Shown: in pieces, positions 35,006-44,435 of the stretch
How positions within the stretch are numbered: the first letter of the stretch is position 1
Layout of the letters: each line of letters opens with the position of its first letter
Assembly (NCBI RefSeq): GCF_000024345.1
Contig: NC_013729.1
Coordinates: 3,410,001 to 3,474,000 of the forward strand
DNA: 64,000 nt
Origin: Kribbella flavida DSM 17836
Lineage (GTDB): Bacteria > Actinomycetota > Actinomycetes > Propionibacteriales > Kribbellaceae
Direction of reading: 5' to 3'
Program-made: the position numbers and the translations under genes
The notes under the pieces: generated by a model
Database searches by the model: none
Seen by the model: the letters and a program-made list of their open reading frames with translations, nothing else
What the model was told of the DNA's origin: nothing

Positions 35006-35857
35006 ATGAGCACTCCGTTCTACGTCTCGCCCGAGCAGCTGATGCGGGACCGGGCCGACTTCGCCCGCAAGGGCATCGCCAAGGGCCGCAGCGCGATCGC
35101 CCTGCAGTACGCCGACGGCATCCTGTTCGTCGCGGAGAACCGGTCGCCCGCGCTGCACAAGGTGGCCGAGATCTACGACCGGATGGCCTTCGCGGCCGTC
35201 GGGCGGTACAACGAGTTCGAGAACCTGCGGATCGCCGGGGTCCGGCTGGCCGACATGCGCGGCTACTCCTACGACCGCCGCGACGTCACCGGCCGCGCGC
35301 TGGCCAACGCGTACGCGCAGACGCTCGGCGCGATCTTCTCCTCCGGCGGCGAGAAGCCGCTGGAGGTGGAGATCCTGGTCGCCGAGGTCGGGACGACGGC
35401 TGCGGACGACCAGATCTACCGGCTCACCTACGACGGCTCCATCGCCGACGTGCGCGGCTACGCCGTGATGGGTGGCCCGGCCGAGCAGGTGGCCGACTAC
35501 GTGGGCGAGCACTACCAGGAGGGCATCTCGCTGGCCGGCGCGCTGCGGCTCGCGGTCGATGCCCTCGGCCACGACTCCTCCGAGGTGCGCCAGCTGGAGC
35601 CGGACCAGATCGAGGTCGCGGTGCTGGACCGGACCCGCACCCAGGTGCGCAAGTTCAAGCGCATCTCGGACCAGACGCTGGCCCGGATCCTGTCCGAGTC
35701 CCGGCCGGACACGGCGCCGTCGCCGGAGTCCTCGGCGCACACCGAGGAGACCGAGACCGTCGACGGCGGCTCGTACGAGAGCGCCGCGGGCACGAGCGCG
35801 GCCGACGACGCGCCGATCGCCCCGCCGGAAGACCCGGACGACAACCGGCCGCTGTGA
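35006..35857 (+). CDS. prcA: 20S proteasome alpha subunit
   Basis: Alpha-ring subunit that gates the proteasome and docks ARC/Mpa. The 283-residue protein opens [20 protein letters not shown] (gate region) and continues [20 protein letters not shown], with [20 protein letters not shown] typical of PrcA. The C-terminal 50 residues are acidic and disordered. AGAGGA precedes the ATG at 35006. Its stop overlaps the GTG of a NUDIX gene (GTGA). The palindromic element upstream may affect PrcA/PrcB balance. Confidence 0.95.
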
Positions 35858-36465
35858 CCTCGCACGACTCGGCCTCGTCTGCCGCCGGAACGTCTCCGGC
35901 GGCGGACCGCGTTGGCGACCCGCAGCCGTGGGAGTTGCTGGCGGAGAAGACCGTGTACGACGGCTTCCTCACCGTCAACCTGCGGCGTTACCGCCTGCCC
36001 GACGGCCGCGAGGCCGACTGGGACGTGTTCGGTCCGCAGCAGTCCAGCGGGGTCGCCGGCGGCATCACGGTGCTGCCGCTGACCCCGGACGGCCGCGTCC
36101 TCACGATCCGGTTGTTCCGGGCGGGTCCCGACCGAGTGGTCACCAATCTCCCCGGCGGGATCATCGATCCCGGCGAGGACCCGGCCGCGGCCGGGCAGCG
36201 GGAGCTGGAGGAGGAGACCGGCTACACCTGCGGCTCGATCGAGGTGGTCGGCTGGTTCTGGTCGGCCGCGTCCTCGACGTACCGCAAGTACGTCGCGATC
36301 GCCCGCGACTGCCGGCCCGACGGTCGCCAGTCGCTCGACGAGTTCGAGGACTGCGTCCCGGTGGAGCTCACCCTCGCCGACTTCCGTGCCGAGTTGCGCA
36401 CGCCCGGCGCGATGACCGGCACCGACGCCGCCTACCTGGCCCTCGACCACGCCGGCCTGCTGTGA
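35854..36465 (+). CDS. NUDIX hydrolase (ADP-ribose pyrophosphatase-like)
   Basis: A 203-residue enzyme with NUDIX box [20 protein letters not shown] plus ETGY, preceded by [20 protein letters not shown], which resembles ADP-sugar pyrophosphatases. GTG at 35854 overlaps the prcA stop (GTGA), so it is co-translated with the proteasome genes. In mycobacteria pafA or other genes follow prcA; a coupled NUDIX gene is an uncommon neighbour. A metabolic link to protein turnover cannot be shown from sequence. Confidence 0.88.
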
Positions 36466-36565
36466 CCCCTGATTGACTGAATCTGGTCACCGCGAGCACT
36501 TGACGAACATTCGCGCGCATTGAGTGACTAGGAGCGGACTTTCCTTCCGCCCCGAGGAGTCGTTG

Positions 36566-39220
36566 ATGCGCCGGTTCGTGATCGCCGCTGTGACCAGTCT
36601 TGCCGTCGTCGTCCCAGCCGCCGTCGTGGCTCCAGCGGCCGCCGCGGCGACCAAGGAGCTGAGCCGTGTGACGCCCCAGCCTCAGCAGGTCAGTCCTCGC
36701 CAGGACGGGTTCGGTCTCGGCCGGACCGTCGGACTGGTCCGGGGCGCGCAGGCCGACCCGGACGCCGAACGGGTCGTGCGATCCACCCTCGAGCGTGCCG
36801 GAGTCCGCACCGTGCGGGCGACCGACGGCAACGACCCCGGCACAGCGGTGACCGTCTGGCTCGGCGGTGGAGATCGTGCTCTCGACCAGCTGGAGGTCGC
36901 GTCGCCCTCCGGACTTCCCACCGAGGGCTACGTGCTGGCTGCCGGCACCAGCGGCCGCCGCCACCACGTCGTCCTGGCCGGCGTCGACACCGACGGCACG
37001 TACTACGCGGCGCAGACCTTCGCGCAACTGGTCCGCGGCGAGCGGCTGCCGGGCGTCGAGATCCGCGATTGGCCGACGATGCGTTACCGCGGCTCGATCG
37101 AGGGTTTCTACGGGACCCCCTGGTCGCACGCCGACCGGCTCGACCATCTCGACTACCTCGGCGCGCACCGGATGAACACCTACGAGTACGCCCCGAAGGA
37201 CGACCCGTACCACCGGGAGCAGTGGCGCGACCCGTACCCGGCCGAGAAGCTGGCCCAGCTCGGGGAACTGGTCGACCGAGCCCGGCGCAGCAAGGTCGAC
37301 TTCACCTTCGCCCTCTCGCCCGGACTCTCGGTCTGCTACACCTCCGACGCCGACTACCAGGCGCTGATCGCGAAGTTCGAGGCGTTGTACGGGCTGGGCG
37401 CGCGGGCCTTCAACGTGCCGCTGGACGACATCGACTACAACACCTGGCACTGCGCGGCGGACCGCGAGAAGTACGGCACCGGCGGCGGTGCGGCCGGCCG
37501 GGCCCAGAGCGACCTGCTGAACCGGGTCCAGCGGGAGTGGATCGTGACGAAGCCGGACGTGGCGCCGCTGCAGCTGGTGCCGACGGAGTACTACAACGTC
37601 ACCGAGACGCCGTACAAGAAGGCGTTGCGGGAGCAGCTGGACCGGGCGGTCGTCGTGCACTGGACCGGGATCGGCGTGATTCCGAAGACCATCACCAGCG
37701 CGGAGGCGGCGCAGGCGAAGGCGGTGTTCGGCCACGACATCCTGATCTGGGACAACTACCCGGTCAACGACTACTTGGCCGGCCGGATTCCGCTCGCCGA
37801 CTACAGCGGCCGTGAACCGGGCATCGCCGACCAGGTCGTCGGTGTCATCTCCAACCCGATGAACCAGGCCGCCGTCAGCAAGGTCGCGCTGTACTCCTTC
37901 GCCGAGCTCGGCTGGAACCCAGCGGCGTACGACGAGCAGGACTCGTGGCGGCGGGCGCTCGCCGAACGCGCCGGGGGTGACCGCCGGACGCTCGACGCGC
38001 TCCGGGTGTTCGCCGATCTGAACACGAACGACACGACCTTGCACCCGGAGACGGCGCCGGAGCTGGCGGCTCAGGTGGCGGCGTTCTGGACGGCCTGGGA
38101 GGCGGGCAACGAGCAGGCGGCGCTGACCGCGATCCGGCCGGCCTTCCGCGCGGTGCGCGAGGTGCCGGCAACGATCCGTGCCGGCGTGGTGGACCCGGCG
38201 TTCAGCGTGGAGGCGAAGGCCTGGCTGGACGCGACCGAAGTGTGGGGACGCGCGTTGCTGGAGTCGGTGCGGCTGCTGGAAGCAGTGAGCAACGGCGAAG
38301 GTGCCGCCGCGTGGGCCCGGCGGCAGCAGATCGACCGGCTGGTGACGCAGGCCAAGGCGATCCGCGACGTGCGCGCGCCACACTCCAGCACCTACCCGCG
38401 GATCGGTGAGGGCGTCGTCGACACGTTCGTCAGTCGCGCGGGCCTGCTGCACGACCAGTGGATGGGCCTCGAACCTCGCCGAACCGCTTCGGCCACTATC
38501 CCGACGTACGCCGAGCACGTCCCGGCGCGCATGGTCGACGGCAAGGACTCGACCTACTACTGGAGCAACCGGGCGCCGCAGGCCGGTGACGAGATCCGCG
38601 TCGACCTCGGCTCCGTGCGCGCGATCGGTGACATCGCGGTGCTGATGGGCAAGGCGGGCAGCCCGAACGACTACCTGCACTCGGGCGCGCTCGAGTGGAG
38701 CGCCGACGGGACGAGCTGGACCGAACTGACGCGCGCGACGACGGCCGAGGTGCGGGCGACCGCACCGGCCGGGACGAAGGCGCGGTACGTCCGGTACCGC
38801 GCGCTCGCGGACAACCCGTCGTTCTGGCTGGTCGTCCGCGAGTTCACGGTCCAGGTCACCGACGGGTCCGAACTGGTGCTGACGGCAACGAGCACGTCGC
38901 CCGGAGACCCGTCCGCCGTGGTCGACGGCGACGTCGGTACGGCGTACACCGCCGCGCCGCCGGCCGTCGGCGACCTGCTGACCATCACCGCCTCGGCGCC
39001 CACCGCGGTGGACCGCGTCACCGTGCTGCAGCGGGAGGGAGCGGTCGGTCGCGGCCGGCTGCAGGTGCTCACCTCCGCCGGCTGGCAGGACGCCGGAGCC
39101 GTCAACGGCGCCTACACCGCGATCGGTATCGGCGCGACTGTCGAGGCCGTGCGGATTCGCTGGGCCGAGGGCACGGCCGGGCCGCAGGTCGCCGAACTGG
39201 TACTGCGTCGCGCGGGATGA
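36566..39220 (+). CDS. Secreted GH84 beta-N-acetylglucosaminidase/hyaluronidase-like enzyme
   Basis: An 884-residue exported glycoside hydrolase. The signal peptide (FVIAAVTSLAVVVPAAVVAP) is followed by an N-terminal GH84-type alpha/beta domain (about residues 35-165) and then the catalytic barrel with RYRGSIEGFYGTPWSHADRL. The paired catalytic Asp residues are in PLDDIDYN (about D287-D288). A helical domain and a C-terminal F5/8 type C-like carbohydrate-binding module (about 635-765, ARMVDGKDSTYYWSNRAPQA) follow, with a further beta-sandwich to the end. GH84 enzymes use substrate-assisted catalysis on N-acetylglucosaminides. TTGACG at 36500 may be the -35 element. Confidence 0.9.
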   Translation: MRRFVIAAVTSLAVVVPAAVVAPAAAAATKELSRVTPQPQQVSPRQDGFGLGRTVGLVRGAQADPDAERVVRSTLERAGVRTVRATDGNDPGTAVTVWLGGGDRALDQLEVASPSGLPTEGYVLAAGTSGRRHHVVLAGVDTDGTYYAAQTFAQLVRGERLPGVEIRDWPTMRYRGSIEGFYGTPWSHADRLDHLDYLGAHRMNTYEYAPKDDPYHREQWRDPYPAEKLAQLGELVDRARRSKVDFTFALSPGLSVCYTSDADYQALIAKFEALYGLGARAFNVPLDDIDYNTWHCAADREKYGTGGGAAGRAQSDLLNRVQREWIVTKPDVAPLQLVPTEYYNVTETPYKKALREQLDRAVVVHWTGIGVIPKTITSAEAAQAKAVFGHDILIWDNYPVNDYLAGRIPLADYSGREPGIADQVVGVISNPMNQAAVSKVALYSFAELGWNPAAYDEQDSWRRALAERAGGDRRTLDALRVFADLNTNDTTLHPETAPELAAQVAAFWTAWEAGNEQAALTAIRPAFRAVREVPATIRAGVVDPAFSVEAKAWLDATEVWGRALLESVRLLEAVSNGEGAAAWARRQQIDRLVTQAKAIRDVRAPHSSTYPRIGEGVVDTFVSRAGLLHDQWMGLEPRRTASATIPTYAEHVPARMVDGKDSTYYWSNRAPQAGDEIRVDLGSVRAIGDIAVLMGKAGSPNDYLHSGALEWSADGTSWTELTRATTAEVRATAPAGTKARYVRYRALADNPSFWLVVREFTVQVTDGSELVLTATSTSPGDPSAVVDGDVGTAYTAAPPAVGDLLTITASAPTAVDRVTVLQREGAVGRGRLQVLTSAGWQDAGAVNGAYTAIGIGATVEAVRIRWAEGTAGPQVAELVLRRAG

Positions 39221-39381
39221 TCCGCTCCACCGATCGCCGGATCATGCAGCCGGCTCGGGCCGGAAGGTAGAGCTGGCTGTACCCCGAAGTCGGGTTCTGG
39301 CTGGACTGTGCACGCAGGCCGGCTTTCCTACCGTGAGAGGAGTCCTGATTCGTCTCGTGGTAGGTCCGGAAGGTTGGCTAC

Positions 39382-40176
39382 ATGTTCAAGCAGCGCAGAG
39401 GGCGCAGCAAGCAGGGCGACGGCGCCGCCGTTCTGGTCGCGGAGGCCCCGGCGTACGCCGTCACACTGGACTCGGTGACGAAGACCTACCGGACCGGGGC
39501 GACCGAGGTGCGGGCGCTGGACGGTGTCTCGCTCGGCCTGCGGCGGGGCAGCTTCACCGCGGTGATGGGCCCGTCGGGCTCCGGCAAGAGCACCTTCCTG
39601 CACTGTGCGGCCGGGCTGGACCAGCCGACCTCGGGCACCGTGTGGCTGGGCGACACCGAGCTGACCCGGCTCGACGAGAAGCAGTTGACCGTGCAGCGCC
39701 GGACGCGGATCGGCTTCGTCTTCCAGGCCTACAACCTGATCCCGTCGCTGTCCGTGCGCGACAACATCACCTTGCCGCTGCGCTTCTCCGGCGTGCCGGT
39801 CGACGAGGCGTGGCTGGCGCAGATCGTGCAGGAGGTCGGACTGGGCGACCGGCTCACCCACAGGCCCAGTGAGCTGTCCGGTGGCCAGCAGCAACGAGTC
39901 GCGATCGCGCGAGCGCTGATCACCCGCCCCGAAGCGGTGTTCGCGGACGAGCCCACGGGGGCGCTCGACTCGCGGACCGGCAAGCAGGTCCTGCAGCTGA
40001 TGCGCTCGCTCGTCGACTCGCTCGGCCAGACGATCCTGATGGTGACGCACGACCCGGTCGCAGCGTCCTGGGCGGACAGGGTCGTGTTCCTGGCCGACGG
40101 CCGGCTGGCCGGCGAGCTCGCCGATCCGACCGCCGAGACCGTCGCCGCGCACCTGACGCACCTCGGGGAGTGGTGA
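39382..40176 (+). CDS. ABC transporter ATP-binding protein (MacB/LolD type), second exporter
   Basis: A 264-residue ATPase. Walker A is GPSGSGKST, Q-loop FQAYNLIPSLSVRDNITLPL, signature LSGGQQQRV, Walker B AVFADEPTGALDS and switch MVTHD. It is a close relative of the ATPase at 11240-11992. A 25-residue basic, non-conserved N-terminus precedes the core. TACCGT at about 39332 could be the -10 of its promoter, and a small palindrome CCCGAAGTCGGG at 39283-39294 lies upstream. Its stop overlaps the permease start (GTGA). The substrate is unknown. Confidence 0.92.
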   Translation: MFKQRRGRSKQGDGAAVLVAEAPAYAVTLDSVTKTYRTGATEVRALDGVSLGLRRGSFTAVMGPSGSGKSTFLHCAAGLDQPTSGTVWLGDTELTRLDEKQLTVQRRTRIGFVFQAYNLIPSLSVRDNITLPLRFSGVPVDEAWLAQIVQEVGLGDRLTHRPSELSGGQQQRVAIARALITRPEAVFADEPTGALDSRTGKQVLQLMRSLVDSLGQTILMVTHDPVAASWADRVVFLADGRLAGELADPTAETVAAHLTHLGEW

Positions 40177-42749
40177 TCGTGTTCTCGTTCGCGTGGAGCA
40201 CGCTCCGGACCCGCTGGACCGGTTTCGCCGGTGCCTTCATCGCCCTGTTCTGCGGAGCCGCGCTGATCTCCGCCTGCGGTCTGCTGCTGCAGTCCGGCCT
40301 GCTCGCCGGGATCAGCCCCGAGCGGTACGCCGGCGCGTCGGTGATGGTGGCGGCGAACCAGAAGCTGGCGGTCGCCGAGTCGCCCGACACCGAGTTCGGC
40401 GACCACGTTCCCCTGGCCGCGAACCGGCTCGGCGAGATCGCCGCCGTGCCCGGGGTCGCGCAGGCCGTGCCGGACTACTCGTTCCGGCTGACCCTGGCCG
40501 GTAAGACCGGTGCCCTGGTCCACGGCGAGGACGGCAGCACGCCGTACGGGCACGGTCGCGGTTCCGTTGCGCTCGGCCCCTTGACGGTGCGGGACGGGTC
40601 GTTGCCCACAGCCCGTTCCGACGTCGCGCTGGACCGGGCCGCCGCGACCGCGGGCGGCTACGTGATCGGTGACCAGGTGAGGCTGGCGGTCGGATCGCGG
40701 CCGGCCACCTACCGGCTGACCGGCATCGTCGACCCGGCAGCCGGCACGTTTCGCCAGCCGGTCGTCCTGTTCACCGACGACGAGGCCAAGCAACTGTCCG
40801 GCAAGCCCGGCCACCTGTACGCCGTGGGCGTGCTCGCCGCGCCCGGCGTCGATCCGGGCGAGTTGGCCGACACCATCGAGCAGCGGCTGGGCGGCGCCGT
40901 CACCACCTCCACCGGCGACGGCATGGGCAAGCTGGAGTTCCAGGACTCCTCGGCCGCGTCCTCGCTGCTGATGGCGGTCGCGGGCTCGTTCGGCGGCATC
41001 GCGGCGATCGTCGCGATGTTCGTGGTGGCCAGCACGCTGGGGCTGTCGGTCCAGCAGCGGCGCCGGGAGCTTGCCTTGCTGCGCGCGGTCGCCGCCACGC
41101 CCCGGCAGGTGCACCGGCTGATCGGTGCCGAGATCCTGATCGTGTCGCTGGCCGCCTCGGTGCCCGGCGCGGTGCTCGGCTACGGACTGGTCTGGCTGCT
41201 GCGCGCGGCGTTCGTCGGGGTCGGGGTGATCCCGGCCGACTACGGGCTTTCCCTGCTGCCGCTGCCGCTGCTGGCCGCGGTGGTGCTCTCGGTCCTGACC
41301 GCGCGGCTCGCGGGCTGGATGTCGGCGCGCCGTGCGGTGAAGATCCGGCCGGTCGAAGCGCTGGGGGAGTCGAGTGTGGAGACCCCGCGGCTCGGCCCGG
41401 TCCGGACGCTGATCGGCCTCGTGCTGCTGGTCGGTGGCTTGGTGATGTGCGCGATGCCGCTGTTCTTCGCCGGGGACGTCGGCACCATCCTGGCCGCGAC
41501 CTCGTCGCTGGTCCTGGTGATCGCCGTCGGTCTGCTCGGCCCGCGCATCGTCCAGGGCGCGCTGGCGCTGGTCGGCCCGTTCCTACGTCGCTCGGGCGGC
41601 GCGGCGAGCTACCTGGCCGCGGCCAACACCACACAGAACTCCCGCCGGGTCGCGGCTGCCGTCGTACCGCTGGTCCTGGCGATCACGATCATGATCGTGC
41701 AGGTGTCGGTGGGCGCCGCGCAGGTCAAGGAGGCCGGCCGGCAGGCGGACCAGGGCGTGGTCGCCGATCTCGTGGTGGCCAGCGCGGGCGCGGGGTTGTC
41801 GCCGGACCTGGTGGACCGGATCCGGGAGACGCCCGGCGTACGGACCGCGACGGCGGTGACCCGGGGGCCCGCGACCATCCGGTTTGCCAGTCCCGCCGAC
41901 GGTTCGGTGCAGGAGACACTCGGCTTCCCGGCCCAGGGCGTCGTCGCCGCGAACCTGGCCGACACCCTCGACCTCGACGTCCGCGAGGGCGACACCACGA
42001 AACTCGTGGGGGAGGGGACCGTCGCGCTGAGCGAGTCCGCGGCCCAGCAGACCAGGTCCGGGCTCGGCGAACAGATCGAACTGTTCCTGGGCGACGGCAC
42101 CCGGCTGACGCCCGAGGTGGTGGCGATCTACCACCACGGCATGGGCTTCGGCGACGTGACGCTGCCGCGCGACGTGCTGCTCGACCACCTGTCCACCCGT
42201 CTCGACGACTCGGTCCTCGTCCGCGCCGGGTCCGGGGTGCAAGCGAGCACCCTGGCGGCCGGTCTGACCGACCAGATCGAGGGTGAGCTGGGCGTCGTGC
42301 TCGCCGACCGCGCGACCATGGCGGAGGCACAGCAGGCCGGGCTCGACCTCAACCGCTGGACGAACCTGATCCTGCTCGCCGCGCTCTTCGGCTACGTCGC
42401 GATCAACGTCGCCAACAGCCTCGTGATGGGGACGACGGCCCGGCGGCGCGAGTTCGCCCTGCTCCGGCTGGTCGGTATCAGCAACCGGCAGGTCCGCCGG
42501 ATGATGCTGGTCGAGTCGGGCGTCGTGATCGGCCTGGCCCTGGTGGTCAGCACGCTGCTCTGCCTGCCGCCGATGGTCGGCGTCGCGCTCGGTCTCAGCG
42601 AGGGCGCCACGGCGATGCCGACGTTCTCTCCGGTCACCAGCGCACTCACCGCGGCCGGAGTCGTCGCGCTCGGGTTGCTGTCGATCATGCTGCCGACCCG
42701 GCGAGCACTGCGCCGGCGTCCGGTGGACGCGATCGGGGCCCGCGACTAA
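40173..42749 (+). CDS. FtsX/MacB-type ABC transporter permease, second exporter
   Basis: An 858-residue membrane protein with an N-terminal helix (FAWSTLRTRWTGFAGAFIAL), an extracytoplasmic region and two FtsX modules: SFGGIAAIVAMFVVASTLGL with QQRRRELALLRAVAATPRQV, and LILLAALFGYVAINVANSLV with ARRREFALLRLVGISNRQV. It is paralogous to the permease at 8715-11240. The GTG at 40173 forms a GTGA overlap with the ATPase stop; GTG at 40179 is an alternative. No response regulator or lantibiotic cluster lies beside it, so the cargo remains open. Confidence 0.9.
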   Translation: MIVFSFAWSTLRTRWTGFAGAFIALFCGAALISACGLLLQSGLLAGISPERYAGASVMVAANQKLAVAESPDTEFGDHVPLAANRLGEIAAVPGVAQAVPDYSFRLTLAGKTGALVHGEDGSTPYGHGRGSVALGPLTVRDGSLPTARSDVALDRAAATAGGYVIGDQVRLAVGSRPATYRLTGIVDPAAGTFRQPVVLFTDDEAKQLSGKPGHLYAVGVLAAPGVDPGELADTIEQRLGGAVTTSTGDGMGKLEFQDSSAASSLLMAVAGSFGGIAAIVAMFVVASTLGLSVQQRRRELALLRAVAATPRQVHRLIGAEILIVSLAASVPGAVLGYGLVWLLRAAFVGVGVIPADYGLSLLPLPLLAAVVLSVLTARLAGWMSARRAVKIRPVEALGESSVETPRLGPVRTLIGLVLLVGGLVMCAMPLFFAGDVGTILAATSSLVLVIAVGLLGPRIVQGALALVGPFLRRSGGAASYLAAANTTQNSRRVAAAVVPLVLAITIMIVQVSVGAAQVKEAGRQADQGVVADLVVASAGAGLSPDLVDRIRETPGVRTATAVTRGPATIRFASPADGSVQETLGFPAQGVVAANLADTLDLDVREGDTTKLVGEGTVALSESAAQQTRSGLGEQIELFLGDGTRLTPEVVAIYHHGMGFGDVTLPRDVLLDHLSTRLDDSVLVRAGSGVQASTLAAGLTDQIEGELGVVLADRATMAEAQQAGLDLNRWTNLILLAALFGYVAINVANSLVMGTTARRREFALLRLVGISNRQVRRMMLVESGVVIGLALVVSTLLCLPPMVGVALGLSEGATAMPTFSPVTSALTAAGVVALGLLSIMLPTRRALRRRPVDAIGARD

Positions 42750-42773
42750 GGCATCGGGGTGTCGTGAGGCCGG

Positions 42774-42779
42774 TAGACT
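42774..42779 (+). promoter_or_regulatory. -10 box upstream of the ZTP riboswitch
   Basis: TAGACT is placed so that transcription would start at about 42785, at the beginning of the riboswitch P1 helix. Confidence 0.55.
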
Positions 42780-42781
42780 GT

Positions 42782-42864
42782 CCGGCGGGCCGCTACTGGC
42801 GTTCAGGTGGAGCACCACCGGGGACCGGCCCGCCGGAGTACCGGCTGAGCCGCGCGCCTGGGCA
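42782..42864 (+). ncRNA. ZTP riboswitch (pfl motif) controlling folD
   Basis: Matches the pfl consensus. P1 is an 11-bp helix (42782-42792 with 42826-42836). Its internal conserved block reads ACTGGCG, followed by GTGGAGCACCACCGGGGA. P3 is a CGGC/GCCG hairpin and the conserved 3' pseudoknot strand is CGCCTGGGCA. The RNA senses ZTP/ZMP, a signal of 10-formyl-tetrahydrofolate shortage, and raises expression of one-carbon genes. It lies 36 nt before folD, whose site is GAAGGAG. No U-tract terminator is visible, so control is probably at translation. Confidence 0.92.
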
Positions 42865-42899
42865 CGACGACCTGTTCGCCGACGCCCGAAGGAGCGCGT

Positions 42900-43778
42900 A
42901 TGACCACGACCAGTTCTCAGGACCTCACCAACACCGCCCGGCCGATGGTCGGCACCGACCTGGCCGCCGAGATGGTGGCGAAGGCTGCCGAGCGGGCCCG
43001 GAAGCTGCAGGACGCGACCGGCGTCCAGCCGTGCCTGGCCACCGTGCTGGTCGGCGACGACCCGGCCTCCGCGACGTATGTGCGGATGAAGCAGAACCGC
43101 AGCAAGAAGGCCGGTATCGGCTCGGTCAGCGTCGTGCTGCCCGCCGAGACCACCACCGAGCAGTTGGTCGCCGAGCTGACCCGGCTCTCGGAGGACCCGG
43201 CCGTGCACGGCATCCTGCTGCAGCACCCGGTGCCGGACCAGATCGACGAGCGGGCCGCGTTCGAGGCGATCGCGCCGGCCAAGGACGTCGACGGCGTCAC
43301 CATGCACTCGTTCGCCGCGATGGCCTTCGGCCAACCCGGCCTCCGGTCCTGCACCCCCGGCGGCATCCTGCGCCTGCTGGAGGCGTACGACGTCCCGCTG
43401 GCCGGCGCGCACGCGGTCGTGATCGGCCGCAGCCCGATTCTCGGCAAGCCCGCCGGAATGTTGCTGCTGGCATCGAACGCCACCGTCACCTACACCCACT
43501 CGCGGACCCGCGGCCTGCCCGAGCTGGTCCGGCAGGCCGACGTCGTGGTCGCCGCGGTCGGCAAGCCGAACTTCGTCCGCGGCGACTGGCTCAAGCCGGG
43601 CGCGGTGGTGGTCGATGCCGGGTACAACGAGGGCAACGTCGGTGACGTGCACGCCGAGGAGGCGGCCCGGGTGGCGAGCCTGCTGACGCCGGTGCCCGGC
43701 GGGGTCGGCCCGATGACGATCGCGCTGCTGCTGGAGCAGACCGTCGACGCCGCGGAGGCGCAAACGGCGAGACGATGA
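42900..43778 (+). CDS. folD: Methylenetetrahydrofolate dehydrogenase/methenyltetrahydrofolate cyclohydrolase
   Basis: Bifunctional cytoplasmic enzyme that interconverts 5,10-methylene- and 10-formyl-tetrahydrofolate with NADP. The 292-residue protein has the catalytic segment ATYVRMKQNRSKKAGIGSV (Tyr and Lys), HGILLQHPVPDQID, APAKDVDGVT and the cofactor-binding GRSPILGKPAGMLLL, where the usual GRSxIVG reads GRSPILG. The C-terminal TPVPGGVGPMTIALLLEQT is strongly conserved. ATG at 42900 follows GAAGGAGCGCG. A ZTP riboswitch upstream makes synthesis responsive to folate-carbon starvation. Confidence 0.96.
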   Translation: MTTTSSQDLTNTARPMVGTDLAAEMVAKAAERARKLQDATGVQPCLATVLVGDDPASATYVRMKQNRSKKAGIGSVSVVLPAETTTEQLVAELTRLSEDPAVHGILLQHPVPDQIDERAAFEAIAPAKDVDGVTMHSFAAMAFGQPGLRSCTPGGILRLLEAYDVPLAGAHAVVIGRSPILGKPAGMLLLASNATVTYTHSRTRGLPELVRQADVVVAAVGKPNFVRGDWLKPGAVVVDAGYNEGNVGDVHAEEAARVASLLTPVPGGVGPMTIALLLEQTVDAAEAQTARR

Positions 43779-43876
43779 CGCGGCGCTCGCCCGGTCTGAC
43801 CTAATGTTGAGACCGGTGTCCAGCGCCGGAACCGGCGCCGGGCGAGGTGAGCAGGACGAACGAGGAGGCAGGCACA

Positions 43877-44245
43877 GTGGCGGTACGGGCGATCCGGGGT
43901 GCCACCCAGCTCGAGGCGGACGAGCGCGAGCACCTGCTCGAGCGCACCGCCGAGCTGGTCCGGGCGGTGCTGGAGGCGAACGACCTCGGGGCCGAGGAGC
44001 TGATCAGCATCCTGTTCACCGTCACCCCCGACCTGCACTCGGAGTTCCCGGCGGTGGCCGGCCGGCAGATCGGCCTGACCGACGTACCGCTGATGTGCAT
44101 GCAGGAGATCGACGTACCGCACGCGCTGCCGCGGGTGGTCCGGATGATGGTGCACGCGGAGTCGCCGCGGTCGCGGGACAAGATCCAGCACGTCTACCTG
44201 CACGGCGCGGTGGCGCTGCGCCCCGACCTGACCGGCGCCCAGTGA
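43877..44245 (+). CDS. aroH: Chorismate mutase, AroH class
   Basis: A 122-residue monofunctional chorismate mutase that converts chorismate to prephenate for Phe and Tyr synthesis. VRAIRGATQLEADEREHLLE carries the active-site Arg7-type residue; FTVTPDLHSEFPAVAGRQIG, PLMCMQEIDVPHALPRVVRM (Glu and Arg of the active site) and QHVYLHGAVALRPDL complete the trimeric AroH signature. GTG at 43877 follows GAGGAGG; the earlier start at 43847 is rejected. The next gene is tyrA, so two successive pathway steps lie together, separated by an odd 305-bp repeat region. Confidence 0.93.
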   Translation: MAVRAIRGATQLEADEREHLLERTAELVRAVLEANDLGAEELISILFTVTPDLHSEFPAVAGRQIGLTDVPLMCMQEIDVPHALPRVVRMMVHAESPRSRDKIQHVYLHGAVALRPDLTGAQ

Positions 44246-44312
44246 GAGTGCACAGGCGAGTCGCTCCGGTCGCTTCGCTCCCTCCACTCCTCAGTCCAGA
44301 CCGGGAGGCCCC

Positions 44313-44435
44313 GTGACTGTGCTGATGCGTCGCCTCCGGCGCCGCGGGTCACGGGGCTGTGACTCCCGGTCTTCCCTCGTCGCTCCGGTCGCTTCGCTCC
44401 CTCCACTCCTCAGTCCAGACCGGGAGGCCCCGTGA
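44313..44435 (+). CDS. Possible 40-codon ORF in repeat copy 1
   Basis: Begins GTG ACT GTG CTG after the same GGGAGG site that tyrA uses, runs 40 codons and stops at TGA overlapping the next ORF start (GTGA). The product is Arg-rich at first (MRRLRRRG) and Pro/Leu/Ser-rich later, with no known family. It may be a by-product of the repeat. Confidence 0.25.
   Translation: MTVLMRRLRRRGSRGCDSRSSLVAPVASLPPLLSPDREAP

Noticed and set aside
34816..36465. Extended frame joining the prcB-prcA gap to the NUDIX hydrolase
   Set aside because: It runs through prcA in a wrong frame. The NUDIX protein begins at the GTGA overlap at 35854.
36524..36565. Earlier start for the GH84 gene
   Set aside because: It would add 14 polar residues before a well-formed signal peptide. 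The ATG at 36566 has GAGGAG at suitable distance.
39283..39294. Small palindrome CCCGAAGTCGGG as an operator of the second exporter
   Set aside because: Only 12 bp, with a GC-rich core expected by chance in such DNA and no adjacent regulator gene; mentioned only as context.
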